Assembly (NCBI GenBank): GCA_014058105.1
Contig: JACGCM010000715.1
Span: forward strand, 1,612,001-1,676,000
Reading direction: 5' to 3'
Source of the DNA: Kingdonia uniflora
Lineage: Eukaryota > Streptophyta > Magnoliopsida > Ranunculales > Circaeasteraceae
Length of the DNA stretch: 64,000 nt
Position numbers and translations under genes: made by a program. Below are positions 1-11,696 of the stretch, in pieces. Within the stretch, counting starts at the first letter, position 1. Each line of letters begins with the position of its first letter. Under the pieces are notes generated by a model. It ran no database searches. It had not been told where the DNA came from and saw nothing but the letters and a program-made list of their open reading frames with translations.

Positions 1-320
1 AAATACCGAAGATAATACAAGTGTGAATGCATGAGCAATTGGCAGGGATCCTGAACACTAGAGATAAGCGGAGCAGTTTAAACCAGAAGGGTTTAATGGC
101 ATTGGCGTTAATTATAAGGGGGCTAACTTCGAATTTATCCCATTTGGAGTTGGTAGCAGGATTTGTCCAGACATCACTTTTGGCATGGGTAATGTTGAGC
201 TTACTTGCTCAACTACATTATCATTTTTATTGGAAACTTCCCAATGGTGCTAATCCAGAAGAACTAGACATGACAGAGACCTTCGGCGGGGCAGTGAGAA
301 GGATTGACAACTTGTACTAA
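1..320 (+). pseudogene. Cytochrome P450 (CYP71-like) C-terminal relic
   Basis: This is the C-terminal end of a plant cytochrome P450, a haem-thiolate monooxygenase normally anchored in the ER membrane. The haem-binding loop reads [10 protein letters not shown] at 143-172, against the family pattern FxxGxRxCxG; the ligand Cys codon is 164-166 and the last Gly is changed to Asp. After a frameshift between about 183 and 215 the typical CYP71 tail follows ([17 protein letters not shown], ending in NLY and a TAA at 318-320). Upstream, the frame that matches the pre-haem region (AIGRDPEH, then EQFKPEGF) contains TGA, TAG and TAA codons. The gene continues beyond the left window edge, so total length is unknown. 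Family assignment rests on the tail motif and is fairly secure; the exact subfamily is not. It is a non-functional fragment. Confidence 0.75.
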
Positions 321-1063
321 GTTCTCACTATGTGCAATAATTTATGCATTAAGAAGGACGACTAAAGAAACTCTATATTTGGATTTCTTTCCCGAATTGG
401 TACAATATTTCCATAGATGATATAATGTTGGTTATGTATTTGATCAATTTGTTGAAAGTGTACCAGTATCGAGTGAAAAATGTTTGTCTGAACTAATAGA
501 TGGATCATGTTCTTCAAACAATATGTTGTATGATGAGTGAATAAAATGTTTGGATCTGGCTTGTAATATATTAAGAGATACCCTTGCTATTATACTTGTT
601 CAGTAACTTGGATTTATTTCCTTCCATACTTGGTAGAGATATAGCCTAACTTACCCTTTCTTGTTAGGAAAAGTACCTAGACCTGATAAAACTTACATTT
701 GTGAAGAAGAAATCATAATATAGCTTGTATGATGTTGTTGTTATTGCATCATTGGTTGAAACCTCCATATTCCTAATCTCTGGAAGCTTTGAAGCTTATA
801 ACTTGTTAACATATGCAACCTATTCACCGATGTAGGACCTACCCCGTCCACTAACTTTCTTGCTATGCTTTAGTTTTTATCTCCCTATACAGTTATACTA
901 GGCATTCTACCGCTTATTGACGTGGTTGTACATCCTATCATACATGTATCTTGAGGTTCTCTCTTGCCTATTTATTACTTTTCTCGTCTTTCTAATTTGA
1001 TTTATTTTGTTTATTTCTACTTTGGTTACTATTAACATGAATGATTAAATTTATTAAATACCA
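321..1063. other. AT-rich interval, nothing recognised
   Basis: No reading frame, RNA gene or terminal-repeat structure could be recognised. It follows the P450 relic directly and may include its former 3' flank. Confidence 0.4.
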
Positions 1064-1415
1064 TCATACATCATGTGATAAATATGTGTTTATTTGTTCA
1101 TGTACCGGTTTGTTTTCAAAGAGCAGTTTATCCTTGCATTCTAGCATGGATTCTTTTGTGTCCTGCTTAAACAAGTGAGTTATCATTATTAAAAAGAACA
1201 AATCCCATTCCTCCCTAATTATCTCTAGACCTCCAAGCTGCATCAACCATTAGGAGATAGCCTGGCTTATCTCTCATTTGTTGTAAAGCCTTTCTATATT
1301 TGAGTTGATTTAGTGAACATTGGTGATCATGATGTGTGGACAGTGTAGAAATCAAGGAAATTGCATTCATGATGATCTCAATTAAATCAAAATCTTTCTG
1401 TTGAAAAATATACAT
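1064..1415 (-). pseudogene. RNase H-like (RVT_3 type) fragment
   Basis: Two overlapping minus-strand frames join into one degenerate reading. The first ends in GYLLMVDAAWRSRDN. After a stop and frame change it continues GGMGFVLFNNDNSLV, then AGHKRIHARMQ. The order D-A-A-W, then GG-GFV, is like the start of the plant RNase H-like domain found at the ends of non-LTR retrotransposon polyproteins and in free-standing relatives. No reverse transcriptase, poly-A tail or target duplication was seen nearby. The call rests on a short motif and is tentative; it could also be an unrelated frame. Confidence 0.35.
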
Positions 1416-2154
1416 ATTGCTGCTTTCCGAAATATATAATTCAATTGCATTTTAGACTACTTAGATTTCAATGGTCTTAAAATCTCCAAAAACCAAACCT
1501 TGAAAGAAAGCATGTGTATAGCATTTTCAGCTTTCTTATTACAAGATGATCGAGTTACTCTAACAACATTGTTCTTAATTTGACATCACAAGAACAAACT
1601 AAAGTAAAAATGGTATACTAGTTGAACAAAAAACAAGGAGGACCAAATGTTATGTTATTGTTGATCTGGATTCATGAAGCTAGCTTATGTTATGGTTGAT
1701 CTCTTTGTAGCATGTTTTGCCATTACAAGGAGATGCCTTTTTGTCGGTAACACCAAATTGAACACTACAACAAAACATCAAACTCAAGGTATAGACATTC
1801 ATTAACGTATTCTAATTAAAATTATTGTAAATAATATTTAAATGGAAAACCAGCAACATATCTATACAATTAAAATTAAGTAAGATATCAAAAAAATTAA
1901 ACTCAACCCCAACTTTATTCTCAAAAGTAACTTGTTTCCACGCTCAATAGCGTGTGAGTAATTGCTCGTAATAAAGAAACTTTTGGTAATCGTCTCTATA
2001 GTCGACAAGAAAATCCAGTCATAGAAACACAAGAAGAAAAATAAGTTGAATAATACTCTTATGTTTATCACATAAACCACAAAACTCATCAAATTATTAA
2101 ACATTTTCTTAGTATATATAATATATGGACCTGATAACTGATACAAATCTGTAT
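1416..2154. other. AT-rich interval, nothing recognised
   Basis: Open frames here are short and of low-complexity composition. No structure was found up to the target duplication of the MITE that follows. Confidence 0.4.
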
Positions 2155-2162
2155 GCTCAAAC

Positions 2163-2714
2163 TAGGGCTATCAATGGGTTGGATTTGATCCTGTATTTGA
2201 TTCGGTTTGATCTGTTACCAAAGGATAAGGATCGGAAAATAATTAATCCTCTACGACCCAATCCGTTAATGATCCGACCCGTTAGGTAAATGATCGAGTT
2301 AGGATTCACCATGACCCCATCCTTTAAAAACCCGATCCATTAGCAAAGGTATATACATGTTGGTCATGTATAATAAGTTTTTAACAATGTCTCTTATGTT
2401 TGGTATACATAATGCATCATTTTATGATTTATAGGTATTTATTGCCGAATTTATATATATGTTAAATGTCTAGTGTCCATGGTTTTATAAACATTTGTTC
2501 CATTGCTAATTCCTAGAATAAATTGAAAATTTGTAGATGATTTAAGCATAACGAATTAGATCGGGTCGGATAAGGATCCTTAAAGGATCGGGTCAGGATC
2601 ACGAAATTAGTTATCCTTTAGGATCACAGATCGGGCTAAGATCTCTATATTTCTTAACAGATCGGGTAAGGATTGACTAAGATCCTGCCCCGATCTGGTT
2701 TATTGACAGCCCTA
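2163..2714. mobile_element. hAT-type MITE with 8-bp target duplication
   Basis: A 552-bp non-autonomous DNA transposon. Its ends are inverted repeats: TAGGGCTATCAAT at the left and, read on the minus strand, TAGGGCTGTCAAT at the right. It is flanked by identical 8-bp direct repeats GCTCAAAC at 2155-2162 and 2715-2722. An 8-bp duplication and a TAGGGxTGTCAAT-like end are typical of the hAT superfamily. The interior is rich in repeated GGATCGGGT and its complement, so the two halves can partly fold on each other. It encodes nothing; movement would have needed a transposase from elsewhere. The perfect duplication suggests fairly recent insertion. Confidence 0.9.
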
Positions 2715-2722
2715 GCTCAAAC

Positions 2723-3171
2723 GAATAAACAGTTTCGAGTTTGTGTCTAGCACGCTTTCTTTAAGATAGATTCGCCCCTGCCCCAATGTTTTACAGTATA
2801 TTAGGCGTTTATATCCTAGAATACAATGATCTGACATAGCTTAAAGGAAACACACCAATCAATGCACCAATCAACCTTGATTGCGACTTTGTTTATAATA
2901 TAAATGACTCAAATATATAGTAACAACATATTTGTTTAAAGTTGGGTCTGGCCCAAGGTAGGAACCCAACTGGGTTGGGGTGTCACCACTGGACACCTAA
3001 CAGGCCCATATATCCTACATGTTTTCATATTGTAATCTAAAACTACAACCTAAGGGTTAATCTCAATATATCAAGCTTTCTTTATCTCATATACTCAGTA
3101 TTGTTCTATTGTGTGTGATTGCTTAAGTAGACTTGCTTGATATCTAACAATATTAAAGAGAGTGACAAATG
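2723..3171. other. Unassigned interval before a local duplication
   Basis: No gene was found. The stretch 2960-3160 has a transposon-like look (a GGGTGTCACCACTGG block and an ACAACCTAAGGGTT block), but no paired repeat supports a named element. Confidence 0.3.
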
Positions 3172-3432
3172 AGAGGGCTTTAAATAAGACATTGGTGACT
3201 CCTCACCAAGAGTCGTGTCTTAAGGCCCAAGCCCAAAACGAAAATAAACTAAGTGTTGAGCCCAAGGCCGAATAATAGACCGATGAAATATACGAGGGTT
3301 AAAATGAAAAATTAGAGGGCCTTCAATAAGGCATTGGTGACTTAAGGCCCAAGCCTAAAACGAAAATAAACTAAGGCATTATTTTTGAATCCCCATGAGC
3401 CCAACGATAAATCATAGACCGATGAAATAAAT
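3172..3432. repeat. Imperfect tandem duplication, two units of about 120-140 bp
   Basis: Unit 1 (about 3172-3313) and unit 2 (about 3314-3432) share AGAGGGC, CATTGGTGAC, TTAAGGCCCAAGCC, AAAACGAAAATAAACTAAG and ATAGACCGATGAAAT in the same order. Unit 2 lacks about 20 bases after CATTGGTGAC. No coding content; it is probably a local duplication in old transposon sequence. Confidence 0.7.
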
Positions 3433-4411
3433 GTGGGTTTCTACATCGAGTAGTAGCCCATGTAGCAAGCAAACCCATGTGTCATCGCGCACGCGCGTGT
3501 GTGACAAAAAAACTCCAACACACTTCAATAATATAACATACATAGTTACTCTTATGTTAGCGCTTTATTTCACTCAAACCCAATGTGGGACTAAGTACTT
3601 CATCATTAAAAATTAGGAAATACAACATGGTTTTCCAGCAATAATTATTTCTCCTAGTTAAATATGAACCAAACAAAGTAAGTATTGAAATCTTTGATTA
3701 TATAAATCACAATACAAGGTAAAAATAAGCAACTCTTCCAAATGAAACCATAATGTCACTCATTTTCATTATTAATAGCTTCCTTAAATAGTCCTTCAAT
3801 TTCCTGTAACACCTTATTTATAGAGTTATCGAAGTCATAATATCAATACTTGCTTCAAAGTAACGTCTCAGCCATTCCTAAAGTTAGTAGATAATTGTTT
3901 TATGGCAAGAAAACTTCTGCAAGAACACAATCCGTCAAGGCTAGGATAAATACTACTCTTAGCGAGTCAGTATAAATTGGAGATAAGCGGCCCGCTTGGG
4001 CGGCTCGCCTTAGGGGGATAGCCCTGAAGAATAGAGGATGAACTGTTGAGGCATTTCCAAAGGACATCCCTAAACATAGACACACGAGAATATCTAGGAG
4101 GGGGGGGGGGGGGTATAGAAAGGGAATAAGACCAGTCTAGGGCCCTAAACAGGGAAAAACCTATAAATAAAATGATGAGGTTAAACATAAGAAATCTTCT
4201 CCCCTCTTCAAAATTTACTGTAGCACCCGTATCTTAGGCAACTCTTCGATACGATGTGGTACACTACCAAGAGGGATGCAGTATATAAATCCTCAATCAT
4301 CTAATCGAGCCCAATATCCGCAAATCTAGTAGTCACATGGATATCGGAGACTATAGTGGCATTTTCTGGATCTCGAATGAGATCACATATTCTACAACAT
4401 GAGAAGATGGA
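3433..4411. other. Unassigned interval with a 14-base G run
   Basis: No gene recognised. A homopolymer of 14 G lies at 4100-4113. The sequence ends at the left terminus of the inverted-repeat element that starts at 4412. Confidence 0.4.
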
Positions 4412-5542
4412 GGCTTAATTTGGTTCGATGCAAATCCATTGCAAATACAACTTCAATGCATTTGCAGATGTATTGCGATACAAATCATGAGCTGAAAAAG
4501 TAACACTTTGCAAGTGCATTTCAACCATTTACCTGCAATTGAAGTCCCTTGCATTTACACACGACTTATATTGCAAAACATTGGTTGCAATGCAACACAA
4601 ATGAATTGTATTTACAATGTACTGCAAGTAATTCAATGCAACTTATTGACATGTGTTTGGTTTAAAGTAATGCTAGTGGAGTGGAAATAAATGTTCATGT
4701 TTAGTTAGAGGCATTTTCATTAATATGTAACTAACCATCACATACATGAATCAAATACAAAAATCAATTGGGTAACGATCACATACATGAATCATATAAC
4801 ACAATCAATCGGGGAATTCCTGGAGAGAGCGAGAGAGAGAGAGAGAAAAAGACTTTAATAGTGATGATCTTGAGGCTTGCAATGTGAATTGCACAATTTC
4901 TTTGTCGACAAACAAGAAACAATCTCCATTTGGATTCCTGTTTTGGTAATGGTTTCTTAGAGAAAGTAAATGCAAAGTAGATGGAGATTGAGGTAATCAC
5001 CATTAATGGTTTGAGAGAAAGAAAAATGTACATCGACTTTGGGTGCTTTGTTGTTGTATAGAGGTATGATAATTTGGAAGAAAATAAAAAATATTTATCA
5101 GATGGATTGGTAGAAGTGCTTGTGAAGGAGTGGAAAATTGCAAGTGATAGGCCATAATTTTAAAAAATATATTTATCCATGAGTAATTATTGAATTTTTA
5201 TTTTGTGGAGAAGGGAAGAGTTGGGGAGTTACAATTAGTTACAGAGATTTTTTGCTTCAACAGAATGCAAAAAAAAAAGTCTTTTTTACACTAAATGCAA
5301 ATTTCATGCTTTTGTATTGGATAATTAACATTGAAACAAACAATTGCAAACTGTTTATAGTTGCTTTACGAAAATGAACCAAACATATGTAAGTGGTCAA
5401 GATTGCAGCTGACTTGCATATGCAACAAACCAAACACCTACAACTGATTCATTTTGAATTTAAGTTGAACCAAATACTTACAATCGGTTGAAAATGCAAA
5501 TTGTTGCAATTGCATCCAGTTTGCCTCGAACCAAACTGAGCT
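4412..5542. mobile_element. 1.13-kb non-autonomous DNA element with terminal inverted repeats
   Basis: The left end reads GGCTTAATTTGGTTCGATGC. The right end read on the minus strand is AGCTCAGTTTGGTTCGAGGC, and similarity continues inward (GCAAA, then TTGCAA-type words). A matching GGA triplet lies just outside each end (4409-4411 and 5543-5545), which may be a 3-bp target duplication. The interior is dotted with TTGCA/TGCAA words and has a GA microsatellite at 4826-4850. No transposase is encoded. A 3-bp duplication would fit the PIF/Harbinger group, but that group usually targets TWA, so the superfamily is left open. The complete gypsy element E1 begins 6 bp beyond its right end. Confidence 0.6.
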
Positions 5543-5547
5543 GGAAT

Positions 5548-6127
5548 TGTGGGGTCTTATTCCTCGATCTCGCTCATAATCGAGCTCACTCAGTTCGATC
5601 CACCTCCATCTCAGGGTCACGCAATTTTGGCACTTACCCCTCCAGTCAACATTTTAACCAACCCCACAAACTACTCAAGAATTTGGGTCGAGCTAAACCC
5701 GAAAAATATTATTCAGTCAAAAATACTTGCCCCCCACAAACTCGTCAGTTATTCAGTCAACCGCCACTAACCGCATTATTCAGAAAATGTGGTCCAACAC
5801 GACGAAGAGCTATGGGAAAAGCCTATAAAAAGGAAAAGTTCCAGAAGAGACAGGGGCCAGAGAAATTTACTCAAACTTCTTATTTACGAGATCAAAGGCA
5901 TTTCAGGATTCTAGAGATCACTTGTAATAGAGATATCCACTCAAGGCAATAAAGATATTTTTACAAAAATCCTCCATACGAGGTCGTGGTTTTTTCACCT
6001 ATTTAGAGGATTTCCATGGTAAAAGCACCTGTCTTCATTTTTTACTTTCTAGTATAGTAGTCTAACAGGTTCATTGGTGAAATAACTAATTCCTAATCGT
6101 ATCGAGCTATGGAATTTGGCCATTACA
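5548..6127 (+). repeat. E1 5' LTR
   Basis: 580 bp, TG...CA ends. It pairs base for base in length with 15204-15783. It contains the element promoter: a TATA box (TATAAAA at 5824-5830) preceded by a CAACACGACGAAGAG block shared with the other LTR. The inverted word CTCGATCTCG/CGAGCTC lies near its start. Confidence 0.95.
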
Positions 6128-6129
6128 TT

Positions 6130-6147
6130 TGGCGCTGTCTGTGAGAA
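6130..6147 (+). other. E1 primer-binding site
   Basis: TGGCGCTGTCTGTGAGAA begins two bases after the 5' LTR. It is the same TGG(C/T)GCxGT(C/T)TGTG type found after the LTRs of E2 and E3. It would prime minus-strand synthesis from a tRNA 3' end; I did not identify which tRNA. Confidence 0.8.
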
Positions 6148-6199
6148 ATATTTTATTTCCACGATACCCTAAGAAAGTCTTTTATTACAATTTTTGACT

Positions 6200-7782
6200 A
6201 TGGTTTCTTCCAGACGACAAGCCGCAGGAACTCAACTTGAAATTTTTGTGAATCCAGGACAACTCACCGGGTTACGGGCGAATCCCCACGCAGACACAGA
6301 GAAACGCGCCGAGCTCGAACTTCAATTGACAAAAGATCGTGAGTTCTGAGAGAAAGAGCTCGATGGAGAACGACAAGCCCGCTTGACAGCGCTTAAACGA
6401 CACGAAGATTAGATGACGACGATGCAGACTACACTCGAGGCTCTACAAAATACTATGTAGGCCCCTCCTGCCAGAGGTCACGATCAACTTCCAGAGACCT
6501 CCCGTATTTTGACAAGAGAAAAGTTGGGACCTAGGGGGGTCACCAGTAAAGCAATCTCCAGAAGTCTATTACACAGGCCGCAACCCTCCATCCATTTGGG
6601 AGGAGAAGTCCAATCAAAAATCAGTCGGGCTCACCAGATTCTTATTCATTAGGAGGAAGACCAGCGACCTCTTTATCAGATTCCAGCACAAGACCGTCTG
6701 AGTGAAGGTACGGAGACTCATTATCCCCTGCCAGCACATCCAACTGTTCAACCGACACGTCATTACGTTACAAAAGAACATATAAATCAATGAATTAAGG
6801 AGCTGATCGAGGCACAAGTTCTGGGTACTACCGGCGATACCACAACATTACAAGGAAGTCTGATTGCAAATGAACTATTCGATATAGAAATACCGAAAGG
6901 TTTCCATACTCCTAAAATTCACAAGTACAAAGGTACAGACCCGAAGGAGCATATCCAGCAATACCACGATTCATTGGGGTTGCATTCCAATTTCAACCAC
7001 ATTCTCTGCCAACTGCTCGCCACAAGTTTGTAGGAAGAGCCACTCTGATGGTTTCACTCTCTTCCTGAGGAATCTATCTACACATTTGATCAGCTGCAAA
7101 AATAGCTCATCAAAACATATGCCCACAACAGAGATAAAGAGGAGAACTTGTATTCTCTAATCAGTCTTAAGCTGTCACAAGGAGAAAAGCTTAAAGATTT
7201 TTTGAAGAAATTCCAAGAGCTTGCAAGAAAGGTAGATAACCTCGATAAAAAGACAGTTGTGACCGCGTTCACCAATGCTCTCCGGCTCGATTGCAGAGCC
7301 AGGGAATACTATTCCTTAACAAACCTACAAATTTGGAGGAGATGATCACCAAGGTCACCGGTTACGTCGAGTTAGAGAGGATGATGTCTGAGCGACAAAA
7401 GTCTACTAAGTCTGTCCTTTCCACCAAGTCCCCACCGACAGAATGGACCAGTGAGCCTAAAGAGGAACAGAGGGATCATAAACGCACCAAGGGAAATATT
7501 GAGTACCCTCGGAGAAGCGGTCCGCAAAACAAACCCGTACTCCTAAAGCTGAACGTCTGAGTCTCCGCACTTTTTCTACTACTATTGAAAGACCCACTCT
7601 ACCACGTCTCTCGACCACTGGAGCCCATCGAGGGACGGCCATTTTGCCTACACCATAAGGTAAATCATCATTCTACTGATAATTTCTATGCCATACAGTG
7701 GATGCTCGATCTAATTTTTAAGGAAGGACGGATGCTCGAATACATTGTTGACCAGAATGGCAACCATAAGAAACAACAGTGA
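6200..7782 (+). pseudogene. gag: E1 gag relic
   Basis: The frame opens with an ATG at 6200 (MVSSRRQAAGTQLE) and runs to about 7345, then shifts one frame and continues to 7560. The capsid core is recognisable (KIHKYKGTDPKEHI; HSLPEESIYTFDQLQ; KLSQGEKLKDFLKKF). A C-terminal zinc-knuckle-like part lies at about 7645-7782 (FCLHHKVNHHSTDNFYAIQ), with some knuckle residues missing. The frame carries many stops: TGA where related copies have Arg (PL-stop-WFHSLP, where CGA became TGA), plus TAG and TAA at former Gln codons. Gag would form the virus-like particle in the cytoplasm. The coding sequence runs almost directly into reverse transcriptase, so a deletion has removed the protease between them. 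Confidence 0.85.
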
Positions 7783-10525
7783 AGCCAAATATCCAGACTG
7801 GGTATCCAACATTGTTGTTGTCCCAAAGAAGAACGGAAAAGTTCGCATTTGCGTAGATTTCATAGATTTAAACAAGCACACCCCAAAGGACAGTTTCCCT
7901 CTTCCCGACATTTATCAGATCCTCGACTCCACAGCAGTCCATGATCTCCTATCTATGATGGGCACTGCTTCAAGATATAACAAAATACTACTCCTGGAAG
8001 TAGATCAAGAAAAGACAACATTCATCACCGAGAGTGGCCTTTACTGTTACAAAGTCATGCCCTTCGGGCTCAAGAACACAGGGGCCACATACCAACGATT
8101 GATGACTGCTATGTTCAAAAAATACCTGGGAAAGATCGTTGAAGTCCGCATCAATGATCTCTTGTGCAAAAGCATACAGTCAAAAAATCACCTCTCAGAT
8201 CTCAACACAATATTCAACATCCTTCGATCTTACAGAATGTGTCTCAACCCAGATAAATCTCAATTCGGGGTACATTCTGGCTGCTTCCTAGGCCACCTCA
8301 TCAGCAAGAAAGGGATTAGAGCTGATCCAGATCAAATCTGCGCTCTCCTCGACATGCTTTCTCTAAAGATAACAAAAAATAATCAAAAACTCGCCGGCAA
8401 GATTGCCGCGATCAACCGCTTCATCTCCAAATCCTCAGACCGCTGTCGTTGGTTATTCCTGTTACCCCATGGATGTACCAAACAAGGAAAGGTCCAGCCA
8501 ACTGCAGAAGTCACATTGACACCAGAATGCAAAGCAGCTTTTCAAGATTTCAAAGTCTATTTGGGGAGGTCTTCTATAATGAGCACCCCAATAGGTAATA
8601 AGGAACTGATAATCTCCCTAACAGTCACGGACACTTCTCTCACCTCGGCTCTCATTTGCCTGGAAGGGAAAATTGAGAAACCAGTCTTCTTCATCAGCAA
8701 AACGCTTACACCAGTAGAAACAAGGTACTCTAAAATTGAGAAACTTCTTCTCACCCTTGTTTATACTTCGCAGAAACTCAAGCACTACTTCTAAGCGTAT
8801 TCAGTCAAAGTGATGATGAGCTATACACTTGGGGAAGTCTTGTCCAAAAAAGAGAAGTCACGAAGAGTGCAATAATGGTCAGTCAGTTTGGGGGAACATG
8901 ATATAAAATTCGAACAGCGTCAATTCAAGAAAGGTCAGGCCGTTGCCAATTTTCTCATTGATTTTCTAGTGGAAGATCCCGAGTGGGAGGAGCACGACCC
9001 AGACCTTACCGAAAACATGCCAGAAAATCTATCTCCCAAGCCATTCAATGAATGAGCTGATTGGATCACTACGTCAGGATGGAGACTTCTCACCGACGGA
9101 TCAGCAAGACCCAATCGGGACTGCTTTGATTACCCCTTCAAATGACAGAATTGAGAAATCAATCCGCTTGGATTCTTAGGCCTCGAATAATCTCACCGAG
9201 TATGAAGCTCTCATTCATGTACTCGACCTCGCACTTGAGCTCGATGTCCCTGAACTCTCAGTTTACACAGATTCATTACTCATCGTTCATCATTATTCCG
9301 AGCAGTACAAGAAGAATGGAAAGATGATCGAATACGCAGCCCTCGCCAGAGATAGGATGAGTATGTTTGTGAAAGCAACCCTCGAATATCTTCCTCCAGA
9401 AGAAAATAGACACGCTGATTCCTTGGCATATCTAGCCGGGGTCTTAGGTACTGAAGCTTGATATCTCCAAAATGAAATCATTTCATCCCCTAGCATTGAT
9501 CGCATAACTGCATGCACGATCAATACTGGGGGCGATAATGGGGGAAGCGACGATTGGCGAAAGCCTTTCTTGGATTACCTCGGTATAGACAATAAATGTA
9601 ACTGACTACTTCCAACAGATCCGATGGAACGTAGACAGTTGATCAACAACTCAAAACATTACATTATTTAAAACGGTATGCTTTACCGCCTATCCCTTAC
9701 AGGGCCTTTTCTCAAGTGCCTTTCAAATACAAAAGTAGACGAACTGCTTCGCGAGCTACACGAAGGAACTTGTGGCTCCCACACCGCAAGTAGATCATTA
9801 GCAAACCAAGTAATAACTCAATGAGTATTCTTGCCCTATATGCGCAAGCAAGCAGAAGAGTATTCCCACAGATGTGATACCTGCCAGAGACATGGAAATA
9901 TGATACACGCCCCTGCGCTCGAGCTCCAAACAAGCAAGGTTTTCTGGCCATTTAAGAGATAGGCACTAGACCTCGTCGGCGAATTCCCTAACTCTTCAGG
10001 TAATCGCCGCCACCTACTCATAGCTACCGATAACTTTTCAAAATGGGTAAAAGCAATTCTACTATGTCGAACTAGAGAAGAAGAGGTCATCTCTTTCATC
10101 TGGAACAACATAATCGCTCGATTCGGGTGCCCCCACCTAATTTGTATCGATAACGGGCCCCAGTTCGTGGGAGATAAGATTGTCACTTTCCTAAATCACC
10201 ACAATATCATTAATTCACTATCGAATCCATACTATCCTCAAGGCAATGACCAAACCAAAATTACTAATAAAACCATCATGGATGGAATCAAAAAATGGCT
10301 TCACTCACAGAAAAAAGGAAATTGGGTCTGCGAACTACCTCATGTCCTGTGGGCGTATCGAACTACCCCCCGAGAGTCCATGGGTTATACCCCATTCCTT
10401 CTTGCTTATGGCACTGAGGCAGTCATTCCTTCTGAATGCCAATATCCAGTTCGGGATCACGAGCTAACTGACGAGGAAAATGAGTTTGAATTGGCTTTCA
10501 ACCTTAATATGATAAATGAAACCAG
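7783..10525 (+). pseudogene. pol: E1 pol relic: RT, RNase H, second RNase H, integrase
   Basis: An uninterrupted frame from 7745 to 8794 (its first dozen codons overlap gag) holds reverse transcriptase starting at KYPDWVSNIVVVPKKNGKVR, then the classical RNase H (FISKTLTPVETRYSKIEKLL). The catalytic box of related elements, YIDD, reads RIND at about 8150, and the upstream catalytic Asp of the MDAFSGYNQ-type motif is lost (MGTASRYNK), so RT is dead. Around 9090-9430 a second RNase H of archaeal type appears (LLTDGSARPN; EYEALIHVLDLALELDVPEL; VYTDS), with frame breaks. Integrase follows at about 9740-10525: an HHCC part (ELHEGTCGSHT; CDTCQRHG) and the core (ALDLVGEFP; CIDNGPQFVG). The third catalytic residue, Glu in GQVEI-type motifs, is Lys here (DQTKITNK). 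The integrase C-terminus is truncated where antisense-gene sequence begins. Confidence 0.9.
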
Positions 10526-10575
10526 ATGACTGAAGGTCCAATCATTATCATAGGTCTCTCAGGCCTGGGATCATA

Positions 10576-11609
10576 CTATCTCATGAAAGAAGAGGGAGTC
10601 CCTATTTCAAATCCTTCTGGGATTTCAACATTGTCTCCTTCTGGGATCTCAACATTGTCTCCTTGGTTATCAAGTACCCTTTGGGGGGAGATACCACCCA
10701 GACCGTCCACAACCCCCAATACTTCTGCTTCCTCCTCTTCTTCCTCAGCATAGGTGTCATCCTTAATGGCATCCACCTCCTCCTGTGAGTATCCCTTCAA
10801 CATCAAGTAATGACCCAGTCTGTCACGCTCTTCAACCGTCTCTTATAAATTAGCCTTTGCCTCGACCTGTAACTGGCCGATCGCCACGGCAAGAGTGGCC
10901 TTTAGCTACTTGACTTCTTTCAGGGCATCAGTCTTAGCTCGAGCCTGGTTTCTCTCCAACTCGCTCTTCGCCTTATTCAGTTCGGATTTTTGTTCTTCTA
11001 GACTGAGCCAAATCCCCTTGACAAGATGAGCAACCTGCAAAAATTATATCAACCTCAGTTACTAGCTCGAAGTATATTAAACATTTCTACCTGATGATAT
11101 AAACTTACCATCTGGCTCGTATCTTCCTTTCCTTGAAGAATCGCTAACCTAGCCTTTTCGTCGACCTCTTTGAAGTCGTCCACTAAAGCAGATCGCCCCT
11201 CAGCGACCATCTCTTCTGAGACCCCCAAAGGCTCAACCCACCTCCTCTTCCCTTGCGCGACCTCACCACTTACAGTGGTACCAGAGACCGGCAAAGCCTT
11301 TTTTATCTCTCTCTTCAGAAACTTGTGGGTTATCTTGCTCATCGTAAGGTTCGGTTGAGCTGAACTGCCTGATCCAGAAGTTTTAGCTTAAACCTCCTCT
11401 CTACTTGTTTGCCTTGTTCCATCGTCGACACCCGTCATCGACCAAGTAGACTGAGCCTTTGCAACCCTTTTCGACCTACTTTCAACTCTCTTCTTTCGAC
11501 TCAGGCCGAGTTCCCCCAAGACTAGTTCGAGTTCAATCTCCTCCTCCGTAACCTTATCCAACAAAGACTCTTTCCTTTCCACTGTGGACTTCACACCTGC
11601 AATAAGCAT
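10576..11609 (-). pseudogene. E1 antisense gene, C-terminal exons
   Basis: Three minus-strand open segments (11609-11388, 11342-11055, 10806-10576) run in order away from the 3' LTR. The first two are Lys/Arg/Glu-rich (EEEIELELVLGELGLSRKKR). The last is an acidic tail (DDTYAEEEEEEAEVLG) containing a repeated NVEIPEGD word. E2 and E3 have equivalent Glu-rich, coiled-coil-like ends at 28905-29273 and 50358-50708. The product is unknown. Extra open frames in this position are known from Tat-type elements of other plants. The borders between segments are probably introns but I could not fix splice sites. Confidence 0.55.
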
Positions 11610-11696
11610 ATTTTTCCATCAGCTACACATGTCAAAGAAACATAACAATAAGACTATCTATGCACGTCTTTACTTACTTTGCTTTACAAATCTAAA

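Noticed and set aside
1862..2146. 94-codon minus-strand frame with hydrophobic runs
   Set aside because: Composed of Leu/Ile/Phe from AT-rich DNA. It looks like membrane segments but has no homology cue and no promoter or splice context.
5488..5952. 154-codon plus-strand frame across the E1 5' LTR
   Set aside because: It spans a DNA element end and the LTR; the same frame in the 3' LTR is also open but without protein resemblance.
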